From Bradyrhizobium ottawaense (GTDB taxonomy: Bacteria; Pseudomonadota; Alphaproteobacteria; Rhizobiales; Xanthobacteraceae): DNA of 64,000 bases. The stretch is from assembly GCF_002278135.3 (NCBI RefSeq), contig NZ_CP029425.2, forward strand, positions 5,680,001 through 5,744,000, written 5' to 3'. Shown here one piece after another: positions 1 through 9,726 of this stretch. Within the stretch, counting starts at the first letter, position 1, and the number at the start of each line of letters is the position of its first letter. The notes under the pieces were generated by a model. The model saw only the letters and a list, made by a program, of their open reading frames with translations, made no database searches and had not been told where the DNA came from. A program made the translations under genes and the position numbers.

Positions 1-78
1 ACGATGGCCTGCGCTAAGGAGATGGCCGGCCATCGGCCGTCCCATGGTGCCAAGTCCGATGAAGCCGATGTTGGTCAT
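1..78 (-). CDS. glxR: 2-hydroxy-3-oxopropionate (tartronate semialdehyde) reductase, 5' fragment
   Basis: Only the first 26 codons lie in the window; the gene runs off the left edge. The start ATG is the complement of 76-78. The encoded N-terminus, MTNIGFIGLGTMGRPMAGHL, is the dinucleotide-binding glycine motif (GxGxMGxPMA) of the beta-hydroxyacid dehydrogenase family. Family knowledge: these enzymes reduce tartronate semialdehyde to D-glycerate with NAD(P)H. The assignment to GlxR rather than another family member rests on position, directly downstream of hyi and gcl on the same strand, the usual gcl-hyi-glxR order. The 211-bp gap to hyi holds a palindromic repeat, so co-transcription is likely but not certain. 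Confidence 0.8.
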   Translation of the reverse strand, partial: MTNIGFIGLGTMGRPMAGHLLSAGHR

Positions 79-126
79 GTCTCATTCCTCCAGATTTGGG
101 CCAAGTCGATCCACAAGCTCGGTGCA

Positions 127-262
127 CCTCTCCCGCTTGCGGGGGAGGTCGGCGCGTAGCGCCGGGTGGGGGCTCTATCCGCTTGGGGGCTTTCACCGCA
201 TCTCGATCGAATCTTTTCGCGGAGATACCCCCACCCCAGCCCTCCCCCGCAAGCGGGAGAGG
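127..262. repeat. intergenic inverted repeat with 22-bp perfect arms
   Basis: The arms at 127-148 and 241-262 are exact reverse complements (left arm begins CCTCTCCCGCTTGCGGG). Each arm is itself nearly palindromic. A second, imperfect GGGTGGGGG/CCCCCACCC pairing lies inside. It fills the glxR-hyi gap. This form is typical of dispersed palindromic intergenic elements in Bradyrhizobium (recalled, not searched). It could fold in mRNA and attenuate or stabilise the operon transcript. Confidence 0.8.
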
Positions 263-289
263 GAGCGCACCGTCGCTGTGGGTGCATTC

Positions 290-1075
290 TCACGTCTCGA
301 ACGTCTGCGCCGCGTGCCACGAAAGCCCTTCCAGCGTCGTGGTGCGCGGCTTGTATTCGCAGCCGATCCAGCCGCGATAGCCGATCGCATCGAGGTGGCG
401 GAACAGGAAGGGATAATTGATCTCGCCGGTGCCGGGCTCGTGGCGGCCCGGATTGTCGGCGAGCTGGATGTGGGCGATCTGGGGCAGATATTCCTGCATG
501 GTGCGGGCGAGATCGCCCTCCATGATCTGCATGTGATAGATGTCGTACTGGACGAACAGATTGTTAGACCGCACCTCGGAGATCAGCTGTATCGCCTGCT
601 CGGTGCCGTTGAGGAAGAAGCCGGGAATGTCGAGCGTGTTGATCGGCTCGACCAGCAGCTTGATGTTCTCGCGTGCCAGCGTGGAGGCGGCGAAGCGCAA
701 ATTTCCCACCAGCGTCTCGTTGAGTTCGCGCGGATCGGCATCGGCAGGCGCAATACCCACGAGGCAGTTGAGCTGCTCGCAATCGAGCGCCTTGGCATAG
801 TCGATGGCGCGAAACACGCCGTCGCGGAATTCGGCGGTGCGATCGGGCAGGATCGCAATGCCGCGCTCGCCCCCGGCCCAGTTTCCGGCCGGCAGATTGT
901 GCAGCACCTGGGTCAGGCCGTGGGCTTCCAGCTGCTCGCGCAGCTGCGCCTTGTCGAAATCATAGGGGAAGAGATACTCGACCCCGGAAAAGCCCGCCGC
1001 CTTCGCCGCTGCGAAGCGGTCCAGGAACGGCATCTCGTTGAAGAGCATGGTGAGGTTGGCAGCGAATTTCGGCAT
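290..1075 (-). CDS. hyi: hydroxypyruvate isomerase
   Basis: The product is 261 residues, close to the usual ~258 for Hyi, which interconverts tartronate semialdehyde and hydroxypyruvate. It has the xylose-isomerase-like TIM-barrel pattern: MPKFAANLTMLFNEMPFLDR at the N-terminus, LLVEPIN around residue 140 and GCEYKP near the C-terminus. The latter two are expected to carry the catalytic and metal-binding glutamates. The start ATG is the complement of 1073-1075; the reading frame is open further upstream but only inside gcl. It follows gcl by 14 bp on the same strand, so both belong to one glyoxylate-to-glycerate operon. Cytoplasmic. Confidence 0.93.
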   Translation of the reverse strand: MPKFAANLTMLFNEMPFLDRFAAAKAAGFSGVEYLFPYDFDKAQLREQLEAHGLTQVLHNLPAGNWAGGERGIAILPDRTAEFRDGVFRAIDYAKALDCEQLNCLVGIAPADADPRELNETLVGNLRFAASTLARENIKLLVEPINTLDIPGFFLNGTEQAIQLISEVRSNNLFVQYDIYHMQIMEGDLARTMQEYLPQIAHIQLADNPGRHEPGTGEINYPFLFRHLDAIGYRGWIGCEYKPRTTTLEGLSWHAAQTFET

Positions 1076-1089
1076 GATGAGGTCCTCTC

Positions 1090-2880
1090 CTATTCCGCCG
1101 GCTGCAGCACGCCTGGGCGCGCCCGCTCGACCTCGTCGAGCGGCAGGTCCAGCACCTCCTCGAACTCGACGATGTTGTCGATCTCCGTGCCCATCGCGAT
1201 GTTGGTGACGCGTTCGAGGATGAACTCGACCACCACGGGCACGCGGTGCTTGGCCATCAATTCGCGCGCGGTCGCGAACGCGGCCTGCGCGTCCTTCGGA
1301 TCGGTGACGCGGATCGCCTTGCAGCCGAGGCCTTCGGCGACCGCGACGTGGTCGACGCCGTAGACGCCGATCTCGGGCGCGTTGATGTTCTCGAAGGAGA
1401 GCTGAACGTGATAGTCCATCTCGAAGCCGCGCTGGGCCTGGCGGATCAAGCCGAGATAGGAATTGTTCACGACGACGTGGATATAGGGCAGATTGAACTG
1501 CGCCCCGACCGCGAGCTCCTCGATCAGGAACTGGAAGTCGTAATCGCCGGAGAGCGCGACGATGTCGCGATCCGGGCACGCGGCACGCACGCCGAGCGCG
1601 GCGGGCAGTGTCCAGCCGAGCGGCCCCGCCTGACCGGCATTGATCCAGTTGCGTGGGCGATAGACGCCGAGGAACTGCGCGCCGGCGATCTGCGACAGGC
1701 CGATCACGGTGACGTAGCAGGTGTCGCGACCAAACGCCTTGGTCATCTCCTCATAGACGCGCTGCGGCTTGATCGGGACGTTGTCGAAATGGCTCTTGCG
1801 CAGCATCGTCTTCTTGCGATCGCGGCAGGCCGCGGGCCACGCCTGGCGCTCGCGCAGCTTGCCTGACCGGCGCCACTCCCTGGCGACGGTGACGAACAGC
1901 TCGAGCGCAGCCTTCGCGTCCGAGACGATGCCGAGATCGGGATTGAACACGCGCCCGATCTGGGTCGGCTCGATGTCGACATGCACGAAGGTGCGGCCCT
2001 TGGTGTAGGTCTCGACCGAGCCGGTGTGGCGGTTGGCCCAGCGGTTGCCGATGCCGAGCACGAAGTCGGATTCGAGCATGGTGGCATTGCCGTAGCGGTG
2101 GCTGGTCTGAAGGCCGACCATGCCCGCCATCAGCACGTGATCGTCGGGTATCGCGCCCCACCCCATCAGCGTCGGGACAACAGGCACGTTGGCAATCTCG
2201 GCGAATTCGACCAGGAGATCGGAAGCGTCGGCATTGATGATGCCGCCGCCCGCGACGATCAGCGGCCGCTCGGCGGCGTTGAGCATCTCCAGCGCCTTCT
2301 CGACCTGCTTGCGCGTCGCGGTGGGCTTGTAGACCGGCAGCGGCTCATAGGTCTCATCGTCAAACTCGATCTCGGCCAGCTGCACGTCGAGCGGCATGTC
2401 GATCAGCACCGGCCCCGGCCGGCCCGAGCGCATCACGTGAAACGCCTGGCTGAACACGCGCGGCACCAGCGCCGGCTCGCGCACGGTCACCGCCCATTTG
2501 GTCACGGGCTTTGCGATCGACTCGATGTCGACGGCCTGAAAGTCTTCCTTGTAGAGCCGCGCGCGCGGCGCCTGCCCGGTGATGCAGAGGATCGGAATGG
2601 AATCGGCGATCGCCGAATAGAGCCCGGTGATCATGTCAGTGCCGGCCGGCCCCGAGGTTCCAATGCAGACCCCGATATTGCCGGCCTTCGCCCGCGTATA
2701 GCCCTCGGCCATATGCGAGGCGCCCTCGACATGCCGCGCCAGGATGTGCCGGATCGTGCCGCGCTTCTTCAGCGCCGAGTAAAGCGGATTGATCGCGGCC
2801 CCGGGAACGCCGAAGGCGGTGGAGATGCCTTCCTTCTCCAGAATTCGCACGGCAGCATCGATAGCTCGCATCTTCGCCAT
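1090..2880 (-). CDS. gcl: glyoxylate carboligase (tartronate-semialdehyde synthase)
   Basis: A 596-residue ThDP-dependent enzyme condensing two glyoxylate molecules to tartronate semialdehyde and CO2 (E. coli Gcl is 593). Three domains are visible: an N-terminal pyrimidine-binding domain, a central domain and a C-terminal diphosphate-binding domain with the GD...NN motif (SGDYDF ... [10 protein letters not shown]). A diagnostic feature is [13 protein letters not shown], which places Val at residue 51 where nearly all other ThDP enzymes have the catalytic Glu; this replacement is known for glyoxylate carboligase. It is the first gene of gcl-hyi-glxR. In this locus it can assimilate glyoxylate from purine breakdown and, as inferred here, from reduction of oxalyl-CoA. 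Confidence 0.96.
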   Translation of the reverse strand: MAKMRAIDAAVRILEKEGISTAFGVPGAAINPLYSALKKRGTIRHILARHVEGASHMAEGYTRAKAGNIGVCIGTSGPAGTDMITGLYSAIADSIPILCITGQAPRARLYKEDFQAVDIESIAKPVTKWAVTVREPALVPRVFSQAFHVMRSGRPGPVLIDMPLDVQLAEIEFDDETYEPLPVYKPTATRKQVEKALEMLNAAERPLIVAGGGIINADASDLLVEFAEIANVPVVPTLMGWGAIPDDHVLMAGMVGLQTSHRYGNATMLESDFVLGIGNRWANRHTGSVETYTKGRTFVHVDIEPTQIGRVFNPDLGIVSDAKAALELFVTVAREWRRSGKLRERQAWPAACRDRKKTMLRKSHFDNVPIKPQRVYEEMTKAFGRDTCYVTVIGLSQIAGAQFLGVYRPRNWINAGQAGPLGWTLPAALGVRAACPDRDIVALSGDYDFQFLIEELAVGAQFNLPYIHVVVNNSYLGLIRQAQRGFEMDYHVQLSFENINAPEIGVYGVDHVAVAEGLGCKAIRVTDPKDAQAAFATARELMAKHRVPVVVEFILERVTNIAMGTEIDNIVEFEEVLDLPLDEVERARPGVLQPAE

Positions 2881-2957
2881 ATCGGACCTCGCTCAAGTTG
2901 CGTCAGCGAGCGAGATCATCGGGTGCGCAGAAGCCGATCTCAACGAGATCGATTTTA

Positions 2958-2985
2958 TTTTCCACGATGCGGCAGCCGCGGAAAA
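2958..2985. promoter_or_regulatory. imperfect inverted repeat upstream of gcl, possible operator
   Basis: TTTTCC at 2958-2963 pairs with GGAAAA at 2980-2985 around a GC-rich partly matched centre, about 80 bp upstream of the gcl start. TTTCC/GGAAA half-sites resemble operators of IclR-type regulators of glyoxylate genes. This is an analogy only. The 17-bp oxalate palindrome described elsewhere is absent here, so gcl may be under separate control. Confidence 0.35.
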
Positions 2986-3032
2986 ATAGCGGCGGTCTCA
3001 AACGGTTAGATCGAGAGTTGCATGAAAGCGGA

Positions 3033-4835
3033 TCACTCGAACAGCGGCGCCAGTTCCATCTGCGGCACCAGCACCAGGCCCTTGTCGGTGATGCGAATTT
3101 CCGGAATGACCGATAGGGGAATCAAATTGAAGCCCATATAGGGGATGGTGCAGCCGGCCTCGGCCCATTCCTTCTTCAGCGCCTTGACCTCTTCGGCCAC
3201 CTCCGTGACGCGCTTGTCCGAGAGAAGCCCCGCGATCGGCAGCGGAACCAGTGCCTTTACCTTGCCGTCGGCGACGACGCAGACGCCGCCCTGCTGGTCC
3301 TTGATGGCCGCGATCGCGACCTGCATATCGGGCTCGTTGGTACCGGCGACGATGATGTTGTGGCTGTCGTGTCCGACGCTGGAGGCGACCGCGCCGCGCT
3401 TGAGGCCAAAGTCCTTCAGCAGTCCGTAAGCGACGTTGCCGGCCGACTTGCCGTGGCGCTCGATGACTGTGACGAAGCACAGGCCGTAACGCGCGAACAG
3501 CGACGGCCAGTCCTTTGCTGGCTCGATCGCGACTTTGTCATGGATCAGCGTGATACCCGGCAACGCTGTTTTGATGGCATTGACGGTGCAGGCCTTCGCC
3601 GGCAGATCCGGCTTCAGCTTGACCTTCTCCGGCAGCTTCACGGTCGCGTAGGCTGCCTTTGGATATTGATAGCGGTGAGACAGCGCCTGATCGAGCAGCC
3701 CGGTGATCTCGCCGTTCTCGACCACGAGCTCGCCGCCATACCAGGTGCATTGTGGCTTGAGCTGGTCGTCCATCAGCACGAGATCGGCGCGGCGGCCGCC
3801 GCCGAGGCCACCGATGTCGCCGTCCATGCCGAAGCGCGTGGCGCCATGCAGCGAGCCCATCGACCAGGCCTGCTCCGGCGACATCCCCGCCTTCACGGCC
3901 TCGCGCACCACCCAGTCGAGACCGAACATCAGGAGATCGTCGGCGTCGCGGTCGTCGGTGCACACGGCCGTGCGCTTGTGCGAGGCGCCGAGCTCGGTGA
4001 TGGTGCGGATCGCCTGTGGTAGCGAGTGCCAGGGCGTCGTCGGCGGACCACCGCGCAGGAATATCCAGACGCCGGCATCGAGCAGGTCGTCGGCGATGTC
4101 GCGGTCGATCGCCTCATGGGTATCCGTTACGCCGCTGGCCGCATAGGCCGCAACGAATTCGCGGCCGTAGACGTGGCCGGACACCGGACGTCCCCGCTTC
4201 AAGGCGGCAGCGAGGATGGCATGGCTGCGCTCGTCGCCCATCGTCACGGGCACGAAATCCATCTTTTCACCGAGCGCCACCGCCTCCGGCCAGCGGTCGA
4301 ACAGACCGGCGATCTTGTCCGGTGTAAGGTCTCCTCCCGCCGTTTCGAGCTCGGCCGAAGTCGCAGGGACAGTCGACGGCACCGTCAAAAAGATCGAGAG
4401 CGGCGCCTCGCGCGCGTCTTCCAGCATCGCCTCCACGCCGGCGACATCCATGACGTTGCCGATCTCGTGGCTGTCGCAGAAGATCGTGGTGGTGCCGTTG
4501 AGCAGCGCGGCCTCCGCATAGGCGCAGGCCGTCACCATCGAGGATTCGATGTGGATGTGCGGATCGACCAGCCCGGGTGCGATGACGCCGCCAGCGGCAT
4601 CGTAGAGCGCCACGTTGGGCCAGATCTTCGTTGCCGCGCCTGATGGCTTCACCGCCGCGATGCGCCCGCCGGTGATCCAGACCTCCCGACCGGGATGGAT
4701 GCGTTCCGAATAGGTCGAGAGCACCCGCGCGCCGGAAATGACCAGATCTGGCGCGAGACGCGCGGACGCGACATCGGCGAGGCGCCGGGTCATCGCATGC
4801 AGCGGGGCGACGGTGAAGCGGGTGAGTTTGGTCAT
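3033..4835 (-). CDS. ade: adenine deaminase
   Basis: A 600-residue amidohydrolase-superfamily protein of normal length for bacterial Ade, which deaminates adenine to hypoxanthine and ammonia. Motifs: metal-binding [12 protein letters not shown] near residue 90, [18 protein letters not shown], and the late [11 protein letters not shown]. The C-terminal region has the Ade-specific [16 protein letters not shown]. The start ATG is the complement of 4833-4835. It lies downstream of the NYN gene on the same strand. Purine catabolism can end in glyoxylate, so proximity to gcl-hyi-glxR is metabolically sensible, though the 152-bp gap and the inverted repeat suggest that gcl has its own promoter. Confidence 0.93.
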   Translation of the reverse strand: MTKLTRFTVAPLHAMTRRLADVASARLAPDLVISGARVLSTYSERIHPGREVWITGGRIAAVKPSGAATKIWPNVALYDAAGGVIAPGLVDPHIHIESSMVTACAYAEAALLNGTTTIFCDSHEIGNVMDVAGVEAMLEDAREAPLSIFLTVPSTVPATSAELETAGGDLTPDKIAGLFDRWPEAVALGEKMDFVPVTMGDERSHAILAAALKRGRPVSGHVYGREFVAAYAASGVTDTHEAIDRDIADDLLDAGVWIFLRGGPPTTPWHSLPQAIRTITELGASHKRTAVCTDDRDADDLLMFGLDWVVREAVKAGMSPEQAWSMGSLHGATRFGMDGDIGGLGGGRRADLVLMDDQLKPQCTWYGGELVVENGEITGLLDQALSHRYQYPKAAYATVKLPEKVKLKPDLPAKACTVNAIKTALPGITLIHDKVAIEPAKDWPSLFARYGLCFVTVIERHGKSAGNVAYGLLKDFGLKRGAVASSVGHDSHNIIVAGTNEPDMQVAIAAIKDQQGGVCVVADGKVKALVPLPIAGLLSDKRVTEVAEEVKALKKEWAEAGCTIPYMGFNLIPLSVIPEIRITDKGLVLVPQMELAPLFE

Positions 4836-4920
4836 CGGGACCCTCGCGCGGCGTTACGGCCCGGCGATGGTTACGCGCTGCACCAAACCGGGCAAGTGCA
4901 AATATGACGGCACGCCCTGC

Positions 4921-5721
4921 TTACGCCTTGGGCGCCGCACCGCCTGCCGTTCCCGACCTGGCAGATCGGCGCGGGTTCCGCGTTCTCGCCGGCGGCGCCG
5001 CAGCGGGTTTGACCCGGATTCGCATCGACCGGCCCTTCGGCTCATCGATCTCGAACGAATTCGTCTTCCGCACCAGGTCGCTCAGCTTGCGGAAGCCGTA
5101 GGTCCTCGGATCGAAATCGGAAGCGAGATTGGCGAGCTGCCGTCCGACTTCACCGAGCGCGACCCAGCCGTCCTCGCTCTCCATCTGCGTGATGACCTTC
5201 TTGATGATGGGCGTGGCGGCATCGGGCGGCTGAAGCGGCGCTGAGCGTGAAGATGCGTCCTGGGCGGTCGCCGTGCCGGCAAGCAGGTTCTCCGTATAGA
5301 CGAACCGTCGGCAGGCCTGCCTGAAGCTTTCGGGCGTCTTCTGCTCGCCGAACCCAAAGACATCGATGCCCTGCTCCCGGATGCGGGCCGCCAGACGGGT
5401 AAAGTCGCTGTCGGATGACACCAGGCAGAAGCCGTCGAACCGGCCGCTGTGAAGCAGGTCCATGGCGTCGATGACCAGCGTGATGTCCGACGCGTTCTTG
5501 CCCGTCGTATAGGCGAACTGCTGCTGCGGGATGATGGCGTGCTTCGACAGAATGTCGGCCCACCCCCTGGACCGCGCGTTGGAGAAGTCGCCGTAGATAC
5601 GGCGGACGCTGGCCTCGCCGATCTTGGCGATCTCCTCGAACAGTCCGTCCGCGATTTTTGCCGACGCATTGTCGGCATCGATCAGGACGGCGAGACGGGG
5701 CGAACGAAGTTCTGACGGCAT
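4921..5721 (-). CDS. NYN (PIN-like) domain protein with C-terminal LOTUS/OST-HTH domain
   Basis: 266 residues. The N-terminal two thirds is a LabA/DUF88-type NYN domain with the expected acidic residues: LAVLIDADNAS, YGDFSN, NASDITLVIDAMDLL and CLVSSDSDFTRLA. Family knowledge: such domains are PIN-like nucleases, usually acting on RNA. Roughly residues 170-230 (IIKKVITQMESEDGWVALGE to SFEIDE) match the OST-HTH/LOTUS fold, which binds RNA. The tail is basic and Ala/Pro-rich. The start ATG is the complement of 5719-5721; a longer open frame upstream overlaps tctA and is rejected. A role in RNA decay or processing is inferred. No functional link with neighbours is evident. Confidence 0.88.
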   Translation of the reverse strand: MPSELRSPRLAVLIDADNASAKIADGLFEEIAKIGEASVRRIYGDFSNARSRGWADILSKHAIIPQQQFAYTTGKNASDITLVIDAMDLLHSGRFDGFCLVSSDSDFTRLAARIREQGIDVFGFGEQKTPESFRQACRRFVYTENLLAGTATAQDASSRSAPLQPPDAATPIIKKVITQMESEDGWVALGEVGRQLANLASDFDPRTYGFRKLSDLVRKTNSFEIDEPKGRSMRIRVKPAAAPPARTRNPRRSARSGTAGGAAPKA

Positions 5722-5774
5722 GGAATGTCCCCACGAGATGGACGCAGCATCACAAGATGCCAGCGCCGGGATGA

Positions 5775-7277
5775 CTAATCTTCGGTCGCCTTGAACCGGC
5801 CCAGCCCCTTCAACACGAAGGGCGCCAGCAGCGCGATCAGTGCCAGCGCCAGCAGCGTCGCCGAGATCGGGCTCTGCAGCAGCGTCATGGGATCGCCGAG
5901 GCTGATCGCGAGCGCCCTGCGCAACTGGCTCTCGGCGATCGGGCCGAGGATCAGGCCGACCACGACGGGGGCGATCGGAAAATCGAACCGGCGCATCAAA
6001 AAGCCGAGCACGCCGAAACCGGCGAGCATGGACAACTCGACCACCGACGGTTTTGCGGCGATGGTGCCCATGGTCGCGAATACGAGGATGCCGGCATAGA
6101 GCCATGGCTGCGGGATCGCAAGCAGCCGCACCCACAGGCCGACCAGCGGCAGATTGAGCACCAATAGCATCACGTTGGCGATGAACAGGCTCGCGATCAG
6201 GCCCCACACGAGATCAGGCCGCTCGGCGAACAGCAGCGGTCCCGGGTTGAGGCCGTATTGCTGGAAGCCCGCCAGCATCATCGCGGCCGTCGCCGAGGTC
6301 GGCAGTCCCAGCGTCAAGAGCGGCACCAGCGTGCCGGCGGCGGAGGCGTTGTTGGCGGCTTCCGGCCCCGCGACGCCTTCGATCGCGCCCTTGCCGAACT
6401 CTTCGGGATGCTTTGTGAGACGCTTCTCGGTCGAATAGGACAGGAAGGTCGGGATCTCAGCGCCGCCCGCCGGCAGCGCGCCGATCGGAAAGCCGAACAT
6501 GGTGCCGCGCAGCCACGGCTTCCACGAACGCTTCCAGTCTTCCTTTGTCATCCACAGCGAGCCGCGCACCGGCTCGAGCTTCTCCTCGCTGTGGTGGCGG
6601 CGCGAGGCGACATAGAGCGCCTCACCCACTGCGAACAGGCCGACCGCGAGCGTCGTCACCTCGACGCCGTCGAGCAGTTCAGGAACGCCGAACGCAAGCC
6701 GCGCCTGACCGGTCAGCTTGTCGATGCCGACGAGGCCAAGCGTCAGGCCGATGAACAGGCTGGTCAGGCCGCGGATCGGGGAATCGCCGAAGGTCGCCGA
6801 CACCGTGACGAAGGCGACGCACATCAGCGCGAAGTAATCCTCAGGACCGAAGCGCACGGCGAAATCGACCAGCCACGGCGCGAGGAAGGCCAGGCCGATG
6901 GTGGCGATGGTTCCGGCGACAAAGGAGCCGATCGCGGATGTCGCAAGCGCCGGCCCGCCGCGGCCGGCCTTGGCCATCTTGTTGCCTTCGAGCGCGGTCG
7001 CCATCGAGGCGCTCTCGCCGGGCGTGTTGATCAGGATCGCGGTGGTGGAGCCGCCATACATGCCGCCATAATAGATGCCGGCGAACATGATCAGCGAGCC
7101 GCCGGGATCTAGCTTGTAGGTGACCGGCAACAGCAGCGCGACCGTCAGCGCCGGGCCGATGCCGGGCAGCACGCCCACGGCGGTGCCGAGGAATACACCG
7201 ATCAGGGCATAGAGCAGGTTCATCGGCTGAATGGCGACGGCCATGCCGTGCGCCAGCGCCGCAAAAGTGTCCATCAC
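5775..7277 (-). CDS. tctA: tripartite tricarboxylate transporter, large membrane subunit TctA (system 1)
   Basis: 500 residues, about twelve hydrophobic segments, standard TctA length. Conserved family blocks are present: [40 protein letters not shown] and the second repeat's [20 protein letters not shown] with [19 protein letters not shown]. TctA is the inner-membrane permease that accepts a carboxylate from the binding protein and co-transports it with ions. Its start overlaps the end of tctB by 4 bp, so tctC-tctB-tctA form a translationally coupled operon. The substrate is not shown; no oxalate-type palindrome lies upstream of this operon. Confidence 0.93.
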   Translation of the reverse strand: MMDTFAALAHGMAVAIQPMNLLYALIGVFLGTAVGVLPGIGPALTVALLLPVTYKLDPGGSLIMFAGIYYGGMYGGSTTAILINTPGESASMATALEGNKMAKAGRGGPALATSAIGSFVAGTIATIGLAFLAPWLVDFAVRFGPEDYFALMCVAFVTVSATFGDSPIRGLTSLFIGLTLGLVGIDKLTGQARLAFGVPELLDGVEVTTLAVGLFAVGEALYVASRRHHSEEKLEPVRGSLWMTKEDWKRSWKPWLRGTMFGFPIGALPAGGAEIPTFLSYSTEKRLTKHPEEFGKGAIEGVAGPEAANNASAAGTLVPLLTLGLPTSATAAMMLAGFQQYGLNPGPLLFAERPDLVWGLIASLFIANVMLLVLNLPLVGLWVRLLAIPQPWLYAGILVFATMGTIAAKPSVVELSMLAGFGVLGFLMRRFDFPIAPVVVGLILGPIAESQLRRALAISLGDPMTLLQSPISATLLALALIALLAPFVLKGLGRFKATED

Positions 7278-7759
7278 AGCAGTCGCTCCAGCGGGCCGGT
7301 CGGAAGGCTCAGCGTCAACAACCGGTCGAACGCGAGATAGATCAGGATCGACATCACGAGGGCGATGATGCTGTCGACGAGGATGGCACGGCGGCCGAAG
7401 GCGGCCGATGTCGTCACGAACAGCGCCGACGTCGCCAGGATGAAGCCGCCGCCAAAGCCGATGATGGCGATCAGCAGCGCAAGACCGATGAGGATCAGAA
7501 CCACGGGCACGGGATCGGCGCTCTCGCGCGCCGGCAAATTGCCGCGCAGCGCGTCGATGAAATTGCCGATCGCAAGCAGCGCAAGGCCGCTGGCGATCAC
7601 GACAGGCATCGCCTCCGGCCCCATGCCGTACATCGCGGTGGAGGACAGGCCGCGCGCGTCGAAGACCAGCACCGCGGCGAGGCCTGCGAGCAGTGCAGCG
7701 ATGACGATGCCGGCGCGATCGACGCGCCGCGGCGGCTGGGCCGGATCGCCCGAGGTCAT
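7274..7759 (-). CDS. tctB: tripartite tricarboxylate transporter, small membrane subunit TctB (system 1)
   Basis: 161 residues with four predicted hydrophobic segments ([80 protein letters not shown]). Length and layout fit TctB, the poorly conserved partner of TctA. It overlaps tctC and tctA by 4 bp each, showing coupling. Sequence alone would be weak; the position between tctC and tctA makes the call firm. Confidence 0.88.
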   Translation of the reverse strand: MTSGDPAQPPRRVDRAGIVIAALLAGLAAVLVFDARGLSSTAMYGMGPEAMPVVIASGLALLAIGNFIDALRGNLPARESADPVPVVLILIGLALLIAIIGFGGGFILATSALFVTTSAAFGRRAILVDSIIALVMSILIYLAFDRLLTLSLPTGPLERLL

Positions 7760-8724
7760 GACTTGACCAGGCCGACCGATTTCAGCACGTCGGTGACCCG
7801 CACGGTTTCCTTCTTCAGGAAGTCGGCGAAGGCGTCACCGCCGAGATAGGCGTCTTCCCAGCCCTTCTGCTTGAGGATTTCCTTCCAGGCGTCCGACTTC
7901 ACCATCTTCTCGACCGCATCGCTCAGGGTTTTGCGCTGCTCCGGCGTGATGCCGGGAGGCGCCACCACCGAGCGCCAGTTGGCGATCACGAGGTCGATGC
8001 CCTGCTCCTTGAAGGTCGGGATGTCGCTGCCCTGGATGCGCTTCTCCGAGGTCACGCCGATCGCGCGCAGCTTGCCGGACTTGATCTGCCCTTCATATTC
8101 GCTGAGGCCCGAAATGCCCGCGGTGACCTTGCCGCCGAGGATCGCCGCCAGCGACTCGCCGCCGCCGGAGAACGGGATGTAGTTGATCTTCTTGGCATCG
8201 GCACCGACCGCGCCGGCGAATAACGCCGCCATCACATGGTCGACGCCGCCGGCCGAGCCGCCGGCGAAAGTCACCTTGGCGATATCGGCCTTCACCGCGG
8301 CGGCCAGATCCTGCGCAGTCTTGATCGGCGAATTCGCGGGAACCACGATCACCTGGATTTCCTCGGTGAGGCGCGCGATCGGCGTCACCTGCTCCAGCGT
8401 CACCGGCGACTTGTTCATGGCGAGCGCGCCCACCATGACGAAGCCGTTGACCATCATCTGGTTGCCGTCGCCCTTGGCGCCGTTGACGAATTGCGCGATG
8501 CCGACGCTGCCGCCGGCGCCGGGAACGTTGGTGACCTGCACGCTGCGCGCGACGCCCGCGGCCACCAGCGCCTGCTGCATGGAGCGCGCGGTCTGGTCCC
8601 AGCCGCCGCCCGGGGCCGCCGGCGCCATCAGCTTGAGCTCGAGCTGCTGGGCAAGGGACGGCGTCGCTGCCGCAAGGGTCAGCGCGACGGCTGCGCCGGC
8701 AAGGCGCGCGGAAAATTGAAACAT
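7756..8724 (-). CDS. tctC: tripartite tricarboxylate transporter substrate-binding protein TctC (system 1)
   Basis: 322 residues. The start chosen is the complement of 8722-8724, because a GGAG sequence lies about 10 nt upstream; an in-frame start 21 bp earlier would include that site. The N-terminus is a signal peptide ([20 protein letters not shown], cleavage after SLAQ). The mature part has the Bug/TctC pattern [44 protein letters not shown] and [19 protein letters not shown]. Periplasmic receptor for an organic anion. First gene of tctCBA; the divergent side of the transporter is bounded by the iclR gene, which is on the same strand upstream. Confidence 0.93.
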   Translation of the reverse strand: MFQFSARLAGAAVALTLAAATPSLAQQLELKLMAPAAPGGGWDQTARSMQQALVAAGVARSVQVTNVPGAGGSVGIAQFVNGAKGDGNQMMVNGFVMVGALAMNKSPVTLEQVTPIARLTEEIQVIVVPANSPIKTAQDLAAAVKADIAKVTFAGGSAGGVDHVMAALFAGAVGADAKKINYIPFSGGGESLAAILGGKVTAGISGLSEYEGQIKSGKLRAIGVTSEKRIQGSDIPTFKEQGIDLVIANWRSVVAPPGITPEQRKTLSDAVEKMVKSDAWKEILKQKGWEDAYLGGDAFADFLKKETVRVTDVLKSVGLVKS

Positions 8725-8830
8725 GAGGACGCTCTCCAGGCTCATGCGGACGTTTGCCGCATTGTGTCGTTTGGTCGCATATCAGCCAAAACGGCCGATG
8801 CTGTCCAGCGACAGTGCCCGGGTTCCCCAG

Positions 8831-9670
8831 TTAGCGCGGCGCCGGCATGACCCCGCCGAGCGCGACCGTCAGCTCGCCGGCGACCTCGCGCACGATTTGG
8901 CCGATTTCCGGCAGCCTGTCGTCGGTCAGGCGGCTGGTCATGCCCGAGACTGAAATCGCCGCGAGCGGCTCGGCACAGTCGTTGTAGACCACTGCGGCAA
9001 TACAGCGCAGCCCCATGCAGGCCTCTTCATCGTCGAGCGCAAAACCCTGCTTGCGGATTTTTTCGAGCTCCTTGAACAGGTCGCTCGGCCGCACGATCGA
9101 CTTCTCGGTCAGCCGGGGCATGCCGTGATGGCGGATGACGGCGCCGACGTCCTCATCGGAATAGGTTGCGAGCACGGCCTTGCCGACGCCCGACGTCACC
9201 ATGGGGACGCGGCCGCCGACCAGGGTCAGCGAGCGCATGATCTCGCGGCTCTCCATGCGGGTCAGCACGATGATGAACTCGTCGTCGACCACGGCGAGAT
9301 TGGCGGTCTCGCGGGTGAGATCGCGCAGCTTGCGCAAGTAAGGAATCGCCTGCGCGGAAAAATTGCGCCGCCGCGCAAAGCTCGCACCCACCGTGAAGGC
9401 GCGCGAGCCGACATGCCATTTTGATTGCGTGCGGTCGAACTGCACGAAGCGGCGGCTCTCCAGCGTCGCCAGCAGGCGGTGCACCGTGGAAGCCGACAGG
9501 CCGGTCCGCACCGCGAGATCGCTGAGGCGATAGCCTTCGTCGTCCTCGGCCAGCGTTTCGAGGATCGACAGCGCGCGATCGACGGACTGCACGCCGCCGT
9601 CGCGCGTGTCGTTGTCGGCCTCCGATGATCGAGGCTCGAGCGATTTGCGCCGGATCACGTTCTTGCTCAT
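8831..9670 (-). CDS. IclR family transcriptional regulator
   Basis: 279 residues. The start (complement of 9668-9670) gives MSKNVIRRKSLEP; a longer frame upstream crosses a hairpin and is rejected. Residues about 30-95 form the winged helix-turn-helix (VQSVDRALSILETLA, YRLSDLAVRTGLSASTVHRL, LESRRFVQF). The remainder is the IclR effector domain with LVGGRVPMVTSGVGKAVLAT and GFALDDEEACMGLRCIAAVV. It lies 106 bp upstream of tctC on the same strand and may control tctCBA and perhaps the gcl operon. Regulators of this family often sense small organic acids, including glyoxylate. The effector is unknown here. Confidence 0.92.
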   Translation of the reverse strand: MSKNVIRRKSLEPRSSEADNDTRDGGVQSVDRALSILETLAEDDEGYRLSDLAVRTGLSASTVHRLLATLESRRFVQFDRTQSKWHVGSRAFTVGASFARRRNFSAQAIPYLRKLRDLTRETANLAVVDDEFIIVLTRMESREIMRSLTLVGGRVPMVTSGVGKAVLATYSDEDVGAVIRHHGMPRLTEKSIVRPSDLFKELEKIRKQGFALDDEEACMGLRCIAAVVYNDCAEPLAAISVSGMTSRLTDDRLPEIGQIVREVAGELTVALGGVMPAPR

Positions 9671-9687
9671 CGCGACCTGACAGTTGT

Positions 9688-9715
9688 CACCTCTCCCCGC
9701 GAGCGAGGAGAGGTG
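9688..9715 (-). terminator. hairpin downstream of the acyl-CoA ligase gene
   Basis: CACCTCTCC at 9688-9696 pairs perfectly with GGAGAGGTG at 9707-9715 across a 10-nt loop, just after the stop of the acyl-CoA ligase (9727) and before the iclR start. It lacks a clear T-tract, so it may be a weak terminator or a copy of a palindromic repeat related to that at 127-262. Confidence 0.45.
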
Positions 9716-9726
9716 AAGTCTTCGTC

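Noticed and set aside
127..262. Insertion-sequence ends
   Set aside because: No transposase frame and no target duplication; only a palindromic repeat.
8746..8830. Search for the palindrome upstream of tctCBA system 1
   Set aside because: TGG and CCA occur 17 bp apart on the minus strand (complement of 8777-8793), but the inner bases do not fit.
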